Numbered from the stretch's first letter, positions 43,558 through 55,859 are shown. The stretch: DNA of 64,000 nt from Hydrangea macrophylla (GCA_033977485.1 CM066982.1:38914218-38978217), one strand, 5' to 3'. Made by a program: numbers and translations. Notes: generated from the sequence alone by a model not told the origin.

Positions 43558-46500
43558 TGTAGTACCCCATTTTGTCATCTATCAGATTTAGGAGACCTAT
43601 AGCTTGGTGGTTCACAATGATTGAAAAGACTCAAAAGGACTCCTGGAAATTGGTTCTATTTCTCAAAATGCTCAGAATGACCAAAATGCCCCTGAAAGAC
43701 CAAAAGCTCCCAGATTTGGACAAAAAGTTCTGGAATCATGCTACGTCGTAAGAAAAATGATAAAATGAGTTTTTAAGTAAAATCGGATGAAATCGTCAGC
43801 TCCCAGAGACCCCCGGAAGACCCGGAAAGTCCCCGTTGACCGGTTTGCCAAGGTTTGACCAAGGTTTGACCAAGTTTGACCGAGTTTGACCGAGTTTGAT
43901 CGAAATCATCCAAATTCTCTAGAATCATTCTAGATCATGTGAAAAGTATTAAAATAAGTTTTAAAAGAAAATCGAGCGAAAACGTCAGCTCCTAGGAGCT
44001 CCCAGAGGTTTCCAGAACTTCCCGGGAATCCCACGTTTGACCAGTTTGACCAAAATTTGACTTTAGAACTGGAGCACCGTAACAATTTTCAAATATTTTT
44101 CATGGATACTAGAGGTCGATAGCTTTCTAACGGTATATCGCACATAATTTTCAAAATTAAAACGAGTTTACTAAGAATTTCCGAAGGCGAAAAAGGCGAT
44201 CAAATCGGCTTTTATCGCAAATACCGCAAAACTTTTTAAAATAACCTATCTCCGAACTATTTTTTTTATGTAAAGTAGACTCCATTACCTTTCCAACGGT
44301 ATATCATAACCTTAATTTGGAGTTCGTACGCATTTTCTGTGAATTTTGGACGAAATAGGGCCTTTTCGCGAATACCGGAACCTCTGGGGGCCTAAACAGG
44401 ATTATCCAGACGATTGAGGAGCAGTGCCGCCGCGGCAATGGCCCACTGCCGCCGGGGAATAGGCCCAATGCCGCCGCGGCACTCTCCTCCAGAACAGTAT
44501 GTTTTTGTAAATTTTTTTGGGGTTCAATTTTGATTAATTAAAAACCAAAACGACGTAGTTCTATGTTTTCAGATGTTTGGAGCCAATGGGAATACTTGTA
44601 AAACCCCAAAACCACCCCAAATTGGCCTATATAAACCTCCCTTGACTTCTCATTTTGGGGGTGTCAAATGTAATCTTTGAAAAGTTTTGGGAGAGAAAGT
44701 TGTAGAGATAAGGTTAGAATAGAGAGAAAAGGAGCTTTCTTCTTTTGATTTTCAAAACAAAAGTGAGTTCTAAACTTTGTTTTTACTTCATTACTCCTAT
44801 TTACTTCAACATTCAATACATCCAACCACCATTTTAGTGAGCATTTAAGAGAGAGGAAGCTTCTTCCATGTCCAATGTCATCACATATGAGTGAAACACC
44901 AAACTACAAGTTCAATACATCATGAATATCATCTATTGATTGCTATCTACTTGCTTGTTTATACAATGTTCATCTCTTCTTACCTCATTTCTTTTTTATT
45001 TTCTTTATTTACTTACTAGTTCATCATCATCTAGATGATGACATGAAGTTTGAGTTGAGTGAATCCTTATGGATAGTAGCTCTTAACCTCAAAAACATGT
45101 TTGATAGATGATGATCATAACTTCAATACCTCCAAGGTATCCTTGAAGTTATGTTCAAATAAAAAATAAATCTCTCCAACAATCTTGGAGATTCTTGATG
45201 ATGAGTTTGATGTTGACAAAGCTTCTATTTCAAAAACCTCCTTCTTAAAACCCTCACTTTGATTTCAAGAGATAAACCTTGTTTTCTCAAAATCTTCAAA
45301 ACAGTAAGTCAAAACAGTGAGTGATCTGAGCTCAAAGATTTCTCTACAACTCAATACTCAATGTATGGATACAAGGCCACTTGGAAAGTCTTCCTAACTT
45401 ATTATAGGACACCCATGATTTATGGTTTGACTTGAAAATACGTGAAAATGGTCCATTTGGACCCAAACATTCCTTCCAGACATTCTGCCTCTGCTGTCAC
45501 AGCAGCTTGGTTGACTTCCAACTTCTTTTTCAGAAAACTTTTCCAAAACGGGTGGTCCCAACTTATTTTTCCCTTAAACTTCAATGTCTTAGGGAACTTT
45601 TTGTATAAAATGGGCTTATATGAGTGACCTTCATTGTTTCTGAGTGACCTTCATTGTTTATATGATTTCTCTCAATCTGTGATAGTTATTAAAGATTGGC
45701 TTTTTGGGTTATGTTCTAGACACAATAAGGAAGAACTCCATAAAAAACCATGCATTGAAAACATTTCTAACCCCTCTTTTCATTTTTCAAAAGATCTAGT
45801 TACTATTCTATCCACTATTCACTGCAAGCACATTTTAACTTTCATTCTTTGATTTGATGCTTATATGCACTCCAAATTAGTTCATATCTTAGGAAGTAGT
45901 TCATACTTCATTTGTACATATCCCATGATCATTCATTCATTCATATAAATTCTAGACTTCTAAGTCATTCTAGGAATCCATGAACACAAAGCACACTATA
46001 ACCTTGGCACATTTTAGATACATACATTGCATCCATGCAAAGATTTGGGGCTTTTGTGACTCCTAATCTAAGAAGATTATAAGGAATGATCATGATCACA
46101 CGTTCATGCTTCCCCTCGATCTAATCCTCCTTTCTCATCCATCCCGGGGATTGAGAGATCTTCTTTTCTCAAAGATTAACATGCATCATACTAGCTTGCT
46201 AATCATATTTTCATTATTTGTTTCAAGAACAATTCATGTCCCCTTTAGATTAGGGAAACTTAATTACTTGATACATGATCAGACGATTTTTCCTAGGTTT
46301 ATTTGTGTGATCTTTCACTTTGCATTGTGTGATACTTGGCTTAGATCTTATGAATGATATCTTATCTTTAGATCTTCCATTTCAAATTTTCTTATGTGAT
46401 GTAATATACTATCATAGTATTAATTGTCGAACCATACATAGTATAAGATGATTATTTGGATGCTAATTGAGGCCCGTCGAAAGACGGGGCGAGTTGAGGG

Positions 46501-46633
46501 TGTTTTAGTCACGACAAAGGCTCCTTCCTCTCTCGTACCAAAACCCCGAGCCAAGTTCTTTGGTTATGAAGGGCCGGTGCCCTTTATCTATTTGGGTGAG
46601 TCAAAATTAGGTTTCTTGGTTCCTTAAAGACCA
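43558..46633 (+). mobile_element. Tat LTR (~3.08 kb)
   Basis: Starts TGTAGTACCCCATTTTG after the PPT, ends CTTAAAGACCA before a primer site. TATA box TATATAAA at 44628-44635, about 1.07 kb in, preceded by a run of TTGACC elements and an imperfect internal duplication (43740-43840 and 43935-44030). The final 550 bp recurs at 11297-11850 in the other orientation. Small frames inside (45442-46357) have no motifs. It is followed by primer site and leader, so it was also used as, or fused to, a 5' LTR. Confidence 0.85.
43836..44062 (+). promoter_or_regulatory. W-box array in Tat LTR U3
   Basis: TTGACC or TTGAC cores at 43836, 43855, 43866, 43876, 43886, 44037, 44046 and 44057, five of them within 55 bp, all on the plus strand about 0.6-0.8 kb upstream of the TATA box. 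TTGAC(C/T) is the WRKY-factor W-box core. Regulation by WRKY factors is inference. Confidence 0.6.
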
Positions 46634-46635
46634 AG

Positions 46636-46744
46636 TGGCGACTCTGTATCAGTTTTCAATAGACACTTCCTTTTCTTTGATCCAAATCAATTACAAACAA
46701 GTTTCAAAACAAAAGAGGTGGAACGCCGCGTGTCCACAGAACCA
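46636..46744 (+). promoter_or_regulatory. Tat primer site and start of leader
   Basis: TGGCGACTCTG at 46636-46646, two bases after the LTR end, then leader with GCCGCGTGTCCACAG (46725), as at 11160-11280. The leader is cut at about 46744 where Copia coding sequence begins. Confidence 0.75.
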
Positions 46745-47067
46745 TAAACCTAAGGGAACGATAGATCTTAAAGAGATTGAAGGAGAGCCCTCAGTCCTAC
46801 CCGCAGTTGATAACGATGTAAGACAAGAAAATACAACTTCGTCACCCATTTCCGCACCGGTACCTCGTCATAGTGGGAGGATTATCAGCCTGCCTGATAG
46901 ATGCATGTTCTTAGGAGAAGTTTTTGAAGCTGTCTCCATAGAATCTGAATCTGGTCCTGCCACATATGAAGAGGCAATGGCTAATATTGATTCAGCTCAT
47001 TAGGTTAAAGCCATGAAGGCTGAATTAGAATCTACGGATTCCAATCAGGTCTGGGATCTGGTAGAAC
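46745..47067 (+). pseudogene. Copia fragment, integrase-RT junction
   Basis: Plus-strand frame with PRHSGRIISLPDRCMFLGEV, SGPATYEEAMANIDSAH, a stop, VKAMKAELES and NQVWDLVEL, the spacer between Copia integrase and RT and the first RT motif. An LTR then interrupts it at 47067/47068. Its pol position (about 110 residues past the break in Copia-2 at 28095) and orientation make it a candidate far side of Copia-2. Close sequence identity with Copia-2 cannot be tested because no segment overlaps. Confidence 0.85.
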
Positions 47068-48747
47068 TGTCGCGCCCCGGCGTAGCCAAAATATGGAAAA
47101 ATTTTAAATTTTCATCTTGGACCCTGAGGCACGTGACTGGTGGAAGTACCGAATTGTCCATGACCAAAATAATAATAACTAAATGCTTATGAAAAAAGGG
47201 TAAAAGAAACATCTGCTACTAGAATGTATTATAATGAAAGGCTACAACGGTACTGGCTAATTAAATACATAAGAGTCTTATGGCTCTCGGCCTTACAAAA
47301 ACTATTACAAAAATAGGATCAGTCTTCTGATTACAACAAAAATATTTACAAAGGGAAGCTACTGGTCTTCTTCCTAACTCGCATAACCATAATCCTCTTC
47401 AGTATAATCTTTTTCCACGTTATATTCTTGAGTAGCTCCATAGCCTGTGTTCTTGTGACCTGGATAAGCTGGACATGGGAATATCCAGAGACATAAACAT
47501 CGTCAGCTTATGAAAGATGAGTGAGAAAACTAAATTAAAAATAATGTATATAGTAAAGCACAACAAAGATACCCTTATTACTTTTTAACACGTCTTTTAA
47601 GAACTTTGCGTTCTCACCGTCGGGTTATAGCTACCAATATACCCGACCACGTATTCAAAAAGAAAACGTTCAACTGAGAAAACTTGTCTGGACATTCTTA
47701 ACGCCACTATCATTTGTTACCAACATCCGACATTATTTACTAGCCCAAAAACAACTCTTAGTAACTAAACCATCGTTCATTCACCAAAACACCTTCCACC
47801 AACCGTAACATCTTTTAACCACCACCTCGTTACGAAGAACCGAAGTGTTAGGGAGTGCAAGAATATCCATTCCATCATGAAGAACCAAAAGGAGTCTTCA
47901 CTCTGAGAAACACCACTTTGCCATCACGAAGAACCGAAACGTTTACGGAGTGCAAGAACATCCATTCCATCACTAATAACCGAAAGGAGTCTTCACTCTA
48001 AGAAACACCACTTTGCCATCACGAAGAACCGAAGTCTTTACGGAGTGCAAGAACATCCATTCCATCACTAAGAACCGAAAGGAGTCTTCACTCTAAGAAA
48101 CACCACTTTGCCATCACGAAGAACCAAAGCGTTAACTGTACCCCCTTTCGTCACGAAGACCCGAAAGGATACACAATACTCATCACTTCACAATCCATTA
48201 AACACATCCTTTGCTCACTATCCCGGCCTCCGCAGATTGGTTTACCTATCCAACACTTATCCTTGACATACGCTGCTCTTAACCAAGCACAATCAATCCT
48301 TACATATCCTTGACCGCATTCGCGTTACTCGATCCGTGGTTTAATTTGTTAATAACTTTTTTTTACACATACAAGGTTGCATTCCTACGTCCGGTGTTTT
48401 TTTTTTTTATAATATACCCAAGAAGTCAGAATTAAAATCGTCGTTCAGCTTACGGCTTTAATATTTCCTTAAAGAAACTTTTCCCGAAAAAACTTCCCAT
48501 AAACCGACTTCTCCCATAAATCGGCTTCTAGCGCCAGATTCTCAAATCCTCTATTTTTATGTAATGTACAATCATTTAAGCTCAGGGTACGCAAATGATA
48601 TACTTCTATGAGTAGTATAACATGTCTACAGTAGTGTAGATACTCCATATATATCCAAGCATGGCCCTATGTACAACTAATTCAAACTTATGTTAAGATT
48701 TCAAAGCATCATCTTGGTTATACTTGTAAAATACATGATGGTTCCGA
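47068..48747 (-). mobile_element. Family B LTR, truncated
   Basis: Starts TGTCGCGCCCCGGCGTAGCC inside Copia RT sequence and aligns with 17822-19600: TTTTCATCTTGGACCCTGAG, CATAACCATA.TC.TCTTC, GAAGAACCGAA array, CAATGTACAA. It loses similarity at about 48747, so about 1.3 kb of LTR is missing. Minus-strand orientation is inferred as for the solo LTR at 17822. Confidence 0.75.
47830..48150. repeat. 95-bp tandem repeat in family B LTR
   Basis: CCATCACGAAGAACCGAA recurs at 47921, 48016 and 48111, a strict 95-bp period. Occupies the site of the 81-bp array in the other family B LTR. Confidence 0.9.
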
Positions 48748-48767
48748 CAGTCGATGATTAGACGTTA

Positions 48768-48998
48768 ATGGGTTGCTCACTTGTTTCTGGGCAAAAGAAA
48801 CCCTTTGCTGACACTAGCTTTTATGCCATCAAAAGGAAAGCTAAAAGGCTAGGATGGTGTTTGAATTGTTATAGAGAAAAATGTCCTGATTTAATTACTC
48901 ATAATGGCACATCTTTTAAAGTTTGCTACTGTTACAAAAGACAATTCAAATCAAAACAAAAGAAAATTTTGGTTGAGAAAGAGGACTGGATCCTTTGA
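48768..48998 (+). CDS. Small basic cysteine-rich protein, possible viral fossil
   Basis: A 76-codon open frame with an in-frame stop three codons before its ATG. The protein is strongly basic. An Arg/Lys-rich stretch (KRKAKRLG) is followed directly by C-x2-C, further Cys and His residues and C-x-C, a layout like a small zinc-binding nucleic-acid-binding protein. The basic run directly ahead of C-x2-C recalls the cysteine-rich nucleic-acid-binding proteins of plant flexuous RNA viruses (Betaflexiviridae and relatives), so an endogenised fragment is possible. I recognise no coat protein or replicase around it. It sits where a family B LTR is cut off. It may instead be a chance frame; no homologue is known to me with certainty. 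Confidence 0.35.
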   Translation: MGCSLVSGQKKPFADTSFYAIKRKAKRLGWCLNCYREKCPDLITHNGTSFKVCYCYKRQFKSKQKKILVEKEDWIL

Positions 48999-49589
48999 TA
49001 CCCAAATAAATTTTGTTTTCCCCTCCCTCATTTTATTTTTAAATTTTTATTTTAAGTACATTTTATAATTTTCAGTCAGGTCAGACTTTAAAATGATCAT
49101 ATATGTACATCTGGCTTTCATTAACTAGTTCGATAGGAGTAATTTGCATGATCCCAACATCACCACATATGTCTAGTGCGGTGACTGACCCTAGAGGTAG
49201 CGAAAAACTAGGTAAAGCCAGAGTTATCTCTTAGCCTCTTACTGATGTTTTAGCTTGCTAGTGATTCTAGACCCATCTCTTTTACTAGAGGTGGATGGGC
49301 GATCGTGACCACTTGGACGCTCCAGATTACGTAGCCTCTTTTGTATAGGTGCAGAGGATACTAGTCGCACCATATATGTATCCAACCTAGTGGATGCGCT
49401 TAGAATTTTTCAAAAGTTTTTCTTTTACTTCTATATAGGATAAATTTGGCACGATAATGTTATTTTGGGTATGTTAATAGCATACAACACATTGACACAT
49501 GTTTAAATAATTTCAAATGTTAGAAACACTTTAAACTTTAAATATTTTGAAACAGTGTGAAAATATTTATTGATCCAAATGGATGGATA
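48999..49589. other. Unassigned AT-rich DNA
   Basis: No frame above 60 codons with a motif. The segment at 49270-49400 (GTAGCCTCTTTTGTATAGGTG) resembles generic LTR DNA, but I cannot place it. Confidence 0.4.
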
Positions 49590-50898
49590 ACATAAACTAT
49601 GTAGTTTAAAGACAAGTAGTGGAAACTAATTAACCCATGTGAGCTTTTGTGCTAATCTTCCTTAATGAGGGTTACTATTATTTTCAATCTCATTCTTTTT
49701 GTCATATCACTCGTTGAAAGTCTCATTATTATTCTTTTTGGCTGATCATTAGAAGAGAACGTTCAGGATTTACCATTAGAACTTCTAAATTGCTTGAATG
49801 AACAGAGTCAATCTATTTTGAAAATTATTTAGGCCATCTCTTCTTTCAAATGCATCCCCTTCACCTAATAGTGCCTTATTCTCAATTCTATCCAAATCAT
49901 GCCTTGCTCCACCTGGTAGTACAAACCTCACTTTTATATCCAGGTATGTAATTGGATTGTGATGATATTGCAAGAAGTGGTAAAGAAAGAAAGGAGTTGA
50001 TTCCAAAAAAAAATGAGAAACTAAAAATAAAAATAAAATTAAAAAACTGTACAAATGATAAAAAGGAGAAGAAAAAAAGAAAAGGTTGGAATGAGTTGCG
50101 CAAACACTCTAATCATATGCTTAGAACAAATACACTCCAAATCTCCTAACCAAAATTAATTTCTAACATACCAGTCAAAGTCCTAATGATTTAAAAGAAA
50201 TTGATTTTTAAATTTAATTGATAAGGATGTTCTCCTCGGTAGATCGCTCTTCTAATGCTAAGTATTCTTACATGAGACTTATTGTACTCCAAATGCCAAT
50301 ATATTGAGTCATCAAAATGGAAGCAATTTCTCTATTTTTGCTTCCCTACCAAGTGAGATGTTCTCTATACCGGTTTCTGAGAGTTTCTCATTAAAAGAGT
50401 GAAACCCCAGTGAGATTTGAGTTAAAACTACAAATTTTATGACTATTAATAGTTATGTAAACTTTGAAGTTAAGATCGGCTTCTTGACTTTTCAAGCACA
50501 CACTGTAAGTTTAAAGGGTATAAAAAATGCTGTGATTAACAAACTGTAAGTATGTGTGTTGCATTACTATTACATACTTGGAAATTTTATTTTATTGCCA
50601 AATTTCATCCTATCTGTTGTAAAAGGAGAAAACCTACCTTTATTTTTATTTTTACATTTTGAAATTTGAAATTGAATTTTGTGGGTATACTCACTGCAAA
50701 CCCTCATAACAAGACAACACTCGTCGACTAGGGTTAACCTAGGGGTTTAACGGCTTGTTGTATATGCTAAATGCAATCACGATTCTTGCGACAGTGAGTT
50801 AGGTTTTATTTTAGTTTATTCCTACTTTTAAATAAAACTTTTAGAACAATCTTTCTTTCACTTCATTGCTAGGGACTAGCAATAAGCTAGTTAAGGGA
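49590..50898 (+). other. Athila-like 3' untranslated region, plus strand
   Basis: Aligns, inverted, with about 57260-55860: CAAGTAGTGGAAACTA, GAGAACGTTCAGGATTTACC, GACAACACTCGTCGACTAGG, TTGCTAGGGACTAGCAA. It ends in a purine-rich tract (GTTAAGGGA) directly before the LTR. The phrase around GGGACTAGCAA before the LTR is typical of Athila-type elements. Frames at 49785-50149 are shadows with poly-basic composition. Confidence 0.7.
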
Positions 50899-53478
50899 TG
50901 TGACAAACATTGAATATTGCATATTCATGTGCAAATATAATAGATATAGTGCTCATTTAATCCCCAATTCTCAGTTTTACATGCATATTTGAATTAATAT
51001 AATTTAATGGAGATATCACTCAAATGTGTGTAATTATGTGCTTTTACATATTTTAGATGTTTAGGTGAAAATGAAGTTGAAATAATGCAAGAAAGGAAAG
51101 GAAGACGTAGCAAACACACGGGATAATTTCCCATGTGCTTACTACGTTCCTAAATTTCACCTAAAAAAAAGAAAAGCAAACAATCAACGAGAAAGAGGAA
51201 ACAAACAAAAAAGGAAAAAAAATATTAAAAGGTTGATACTGACGGTTTAGGAATCCTTCTTTTCTTCTCTCTCCCTCTATCTTTCTGTTTCTTTTTTTTT
51301 TCCTTTCTTTGCAGGTCTGGTGTCAGAAGAAGAAGAAGGAAAGGTAGGACGAAGTGAAGAAACAAGAGGCAACGTTCATTTTCACCCCTGTTCACTGACG
51401 CTATCAATGACGAACCTTCACTCAGCAATTCGTCTATAAATTGAAGGCATCACAACACAACGGATGAGGCACAACACAGAGCCTACACTCTCAACACACT
51501 GTCAAATGAAGAGAATAGTTTAGGGAGCTTATCATGTGAACACTTCATAGTATCCCTAGGAGTAGGAAACTTAAGTTTTTCTTTGCTTTTTCTAGTTCTA
51601 GAAGGCTATAAAAATTTGCTTTTATGTAATTGATGATTCCATATTCAAAAATATGTAATTGTGTATTGTATTTCTCAAAATAAAATATTTTTTTTCTCAT
51701 AAGTCCTTTGCTAATTTGTAGTAGTAAAATATTCCTATTAAAATTTAGATTTAATATTTTTAGTATAGTTAGTAGAGAGCATATTTGCTCACCCAATTTT
51801 TGGTGCACCAATGCACCCAAGCCTCTCATTGGTCAATGTTGTGGGACCCAAGATTAAACACCATTAATTAAATCATGGGTCCTACTGCATTGACCAATGG
51901 GAGGCTTGGGTGAGCATTGGTGCACCAAAAATTGGGTAAGAAAAAAGTATTTTCTAGTTAGTAATTGTAGATGTCCCCTAAAATAGTTTGAAACCCCAAA
52001 TTTTCAGTTTTTATAGCAATAATTTCATTCACTAGAAGACAAAATTTGCAAGTAAATGCCAGATTTCTTTGCCACATAGTTGTTATAATCACCTACTAAA
52101 GCCCCAAGTATAACATATCCATATCCCAGTCCCAAATTAGATTAGGATTTGGTTTGGCCTTGCTTGTGTTCTTGGAGTTCAACCACTGTGACCCCACAAG
52201 AATTCAAAGTCAAAGGTTTAGTATTTTATTTTTGGTTCAGTGTTTTCATTTATTTATATTTTATTAGTCTAGTTGTACTAAACTTGGATATTTTACAAAT
52301 TCCACAAATTCAACCCCAACTCATGTTAAGTGATGAAGAAGTATATTAATATTATATTTCACTCTTACCTTAGTGTTATAACCTTGGACAGTTACTGTGT
52401 ACATCTATTTAATCTTTATTTAAAAGGTTATTTAGAAGACAGTTTCAATTCCAAAAATGGTAGGATAAAACTTTAAATTGGGGATATGCAATAAAAACAT
52501 AGAAACCACGGCTTCAGTGCACTAATCTTAAATGGGAAATTTATCTAAATGGGTTATTTTTTCATTCATTGCCAAAAATATCTATGTATCTATAGTTTAT
52601 GACTATTTAACATATTTATAGACTATGGCTATATTAGACTTCAAAAGATTACATATTTGAAATAAGAATGTAATTATATGAATTGTCAAACTATGCCTTT
52701 TGTCATAAAAAACACCTAGTATACACAAACAATTCATTTTACAAAGTTTATATTTCAAGTATGTGTGTATATATATATATATTTATATCCATTAATGGAC
52801 AGACAATTGTGTAGCGGCAGAGTGGGGTGGACTGGGTGCCGAATAACCCATGTCCGCGGCGGGTTACGATTCGAACATGGCTACTGCCCAATTGCCTCTT
52901 TATTTTTCTTTAAACCAAACGACGTCGTTTCATATCAAACCTAACACACTTGATAGGACTTCAACTAGTACAAGTTTATTTTCAAATAAAGAATCACTCT
53001 ATTTAAAAATGCTAAATCCTTTGCAAAAGCACAAAAGTTGTGTGATCTAGTGTTGATTAATATACCCTACTTTTAGATAACTCAGATTAAATATTTGTAT
53101 TATTTCTATCTTTTGCTATGATAAAATCCAAAAAGTTCATCTCATGTAAATTTAGCTTTTATTTCTTTTTCTTCCTTTTCTTACTAGTATCTTAGTTAAT
53201 TTATTTTGTACTATTAAAATATTTACCATAAACTGTCTAAAAAAATGGCTTTTAATTAAGTTTTATTGCAAAAATATAAAAACTAGTAGTTTAGGAAAAG
53301 CCCCAAAAATCCATCATCTTTTATTTTCTTTTTAGGGACAAAAAATAGTTACTGCCTATCTTTATAAACTTATTTTCCATTCCCTGTGGGTTCGACCTGG
53401 TCTTACGATAACTTTATTACTTGTACGATCACCTACACTTGGGTGTTGATAAGAAAACGAGTCAGTAGGACGTCGTCA
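50899..53478 (+). mobile_element. Athila-like LTR (family D), plus strand
   Basis: Starts TGTGACAAACATTG. The 3' part contains TTCCCTGTGGGTTCGACC and ACTTGGGTGT, the conserved end region of Athila-type LTRs, also found inverted at 54250-54330. The end at 53478 (GTCGTCA) is approximate. The LTR is about 0.9 kb longer than its partner; a MITE at 51788-51940 explains part of this. (TA)n at about 52768-52783. Confidence 0.65.
51788..51940. mobile_element. MITE, near-perfect inverted repeat
   Basis: CTCACCCAATTTTTGGTGCA at the left and its inverse ending in ACCAAAAATTGGGTAAG at the right form ~50-bp terminal inverted repeats, with CATTGACCAATGGGAGGC as the inner arm. The centre (TGGGACCCAAGATT / AATCATGGGTCC) is also palindromic, so the transcript would fold into one long hairpin. 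No coding capacity. Superfamily not assigned because the target duplication is unclear. Confidence 0.75.
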
Positions 53479-54220
53479 CTTACATTGGGCTGACTCAACT
53501 GGAGTGGTAAAAAAAATGAAAGAAAAGAAATGTGTGATGCAATCATGCAACAATCCTAGATAAGATGTCTCGAACATATAAGCACATAAACGGAAACTAT
53601 CCTAAAGGAATCGTGTCATTGAAAACAAAGTTGTAAACCTAGAAAAATTCTAAGAGAAAGAGTAGAGATAGTACATGATACATTGGCACTAAGCCACATG
53701 TAGACGTGGCAAACTAACAAATTGAAGTTTGGATCCACAACATTCAATTCTCTGCACTAAGACACCAGGGAATACCCAAGCATTGCAAAAATACAAGCAA
53801 ACAAATGATATGCATGATAAACAAGAAGAAGATGTCATCAATAAAATTTCCAGATTTAGCGACCTCTAATGAATCCTATCAAAAGTGATCTTAAACATGA
53901 GCTAGGTTCAAATCCTTTTATCGAAAGTTAGATACATGTCTTAGGGAACTTTTCCAAAAAGTAGGACCTCATTAGCAATTTTCAAGTTCAAGAAATAAGA
54001 GTTTTGGAATAGTGGATCAAGACTGTCCACAATTCTTGTAAAAATCGTAATTAATTCTACAAATATCCTATGAAGCTCTATTTGGTGTCAACAGAAAGCT
54101 ATTTCATTGTAGTTTATGAAAAAATAAATCCCATGGAAATTTTGATGATCATAAGGTCTCTGAAAATTGTTTTAACCAGACTTTATTATTCTGGAAATTT
54201 GGTATAATTTGACAAAGGAA
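53479..54220. other. Unassigned spacer between inverted Athila-like ends
   Basis: AT-rich, no open frame of note, no recognised repeat. It separates the two inverted family D LTRs and may be old flanking DNA or a decayed LTR. Confidence 0.4.
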
Positions 54221-55859
54221 TGTGACACGAGAATTTTTATGTGCGCTTGTATGCTATACCCAAGTGTAGGTAATCGTGCAAGCAGTAATCTGGTTAAGAC
54301 CAGATCGATCCCACAGGGAAGGTGTTAAAATAAATACCTAGATTAATCTCTAACAGGAAAATAAAAATCAAAATTTAAAAAGGGTGTAGAACACAAAGTT
54401 CCACAAAGTAACTACTAGAATCAAAGCAACTAAAATAATTTAAACTAGTGATTAACTAACTAACTAAAGCGATGTTTAAAACGTGTTTTTTCTTAATATA
54501 AGGGAATGTTGGGATTACACGAATCCACCGCATCCTAGCCATCTACCATGCAATTACGTTGAAGCTCAATGAAGTACATCTTCTACAGTATTCCGTATTT
54601 CTGTTAGGATAAAGAATCCATAGCCCTTCCATGACTGGGACCATGTCATCACAGTTAATTTAAAACACATAAAAAGCAGTTTAAAACAATAGTTAAGACT
54701 CGCACCTACAATGGTGTTAGCATTGAGGGTGGTTTGTAAAAGATATTGAAGAAAAATGCCTTAAGGCCTTAAGTTTAGAGACTGTTTTGACAAACTGAGC
54801 ATTTGGGGACAGTTTGATGATGAATCTCTAAAGCAGAAAGTCTAGTAATACTGCATAGAATGTTCTCAAGAATCAGAGGGTTCGATCGATCAACGAGCTT
54901 TTGATCGATCGAATATCTTCATCTCTCGATCAATTGAAATGTCTTCGATCGCTCGACAATGTCTCTGGTCCGATCGATCAAACAAACTTCAATCGATCGA
55001 ATACAGGAATTATTTTGCTACATGGCAGAGGCTTAAGATCACGGTTTCATCATGATCTCCCAACCTGGGGACTACTCAGACATAGTCTGGAGTGTCTTAG
55101 ATTCGTTTTTAACGTAAAAGTCCATTAAAGTGTTGTTTGGTTGTGATTTTATCATGAAATATTTAAAATCAAATAATTAAACACTACCTAATCATGCAAA
55201 GCTACGAGATTAACAGAGTAAACTACACTAAACTATAAGCAGAATGTAACTAAAATGATAAAAGGTAACCTGGAATAGAGAAACTTGTATTAAACTAAGA
55301 AAAACAATCCAAAAGCATTACTCAATCTTCAAGACCTACAAAACAATGTAAAAACTCTATCCCTCTCTCTTAAAACTGATGAAAAATAAAGTGGGTCTCC
55401 CTTCGGACTTATACAATACGACTATATATACAATAACCTAATGCTAGGGTTAAAACACTATTTCTATTGCGTGCGCGTTATTTCTGATAAAAGCCATGTT
55501 CGATCGATCGAACATCTCGATTGAACTTCTGGGATCTTTGAGCGCTTGAACTGCATTCGATTGATCAAAACCTCAATCGCTCGAGACCTCCTCGATTCCT
55601 CGAAACTTCCTTTTCATGATTGAGTGGTCTTCATTAAAACCAAGCACTTCCTTTTATCATTCTCATCCAATTCTTCACACAGCAATAGTAATCTGCACAA
55701 ATAACCACTAAAACAATACCACTTATCATAGTTTAATCAAATTATGTACAAACTGGCATTGCAATTCAAATTACAGATAAACAAAGTAATTGTAAACTAA
55801 TTTAGTGTATTTTCTTCTTTTAGCGCGGTTGTATTTTACAAATACCCCTGCTTGTCACA
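54221..55859 (-). mobile_element. Athila-like LTR (family D), minus strand
   Basis: Minus-strand start TGTGACAAGCAGGGG (55859), end CTCGTGTCACA (54221): 7-bp terminal inverted repeats TGTGACA/TGTCACA, 1639 bp. TATA box TATATATAG on the minus strand (55430-55422). Palindrome arrays lie upstream of it (55499-55603) and downstream (54881-55003). The conserved LTR end region TCCCTGTGGGATCGATC is present near 54310. Outside the right end comes a purine tract (AGTTGGGGGT on the minus strand), so this is a 3' LTR. Confidence 0.8.
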
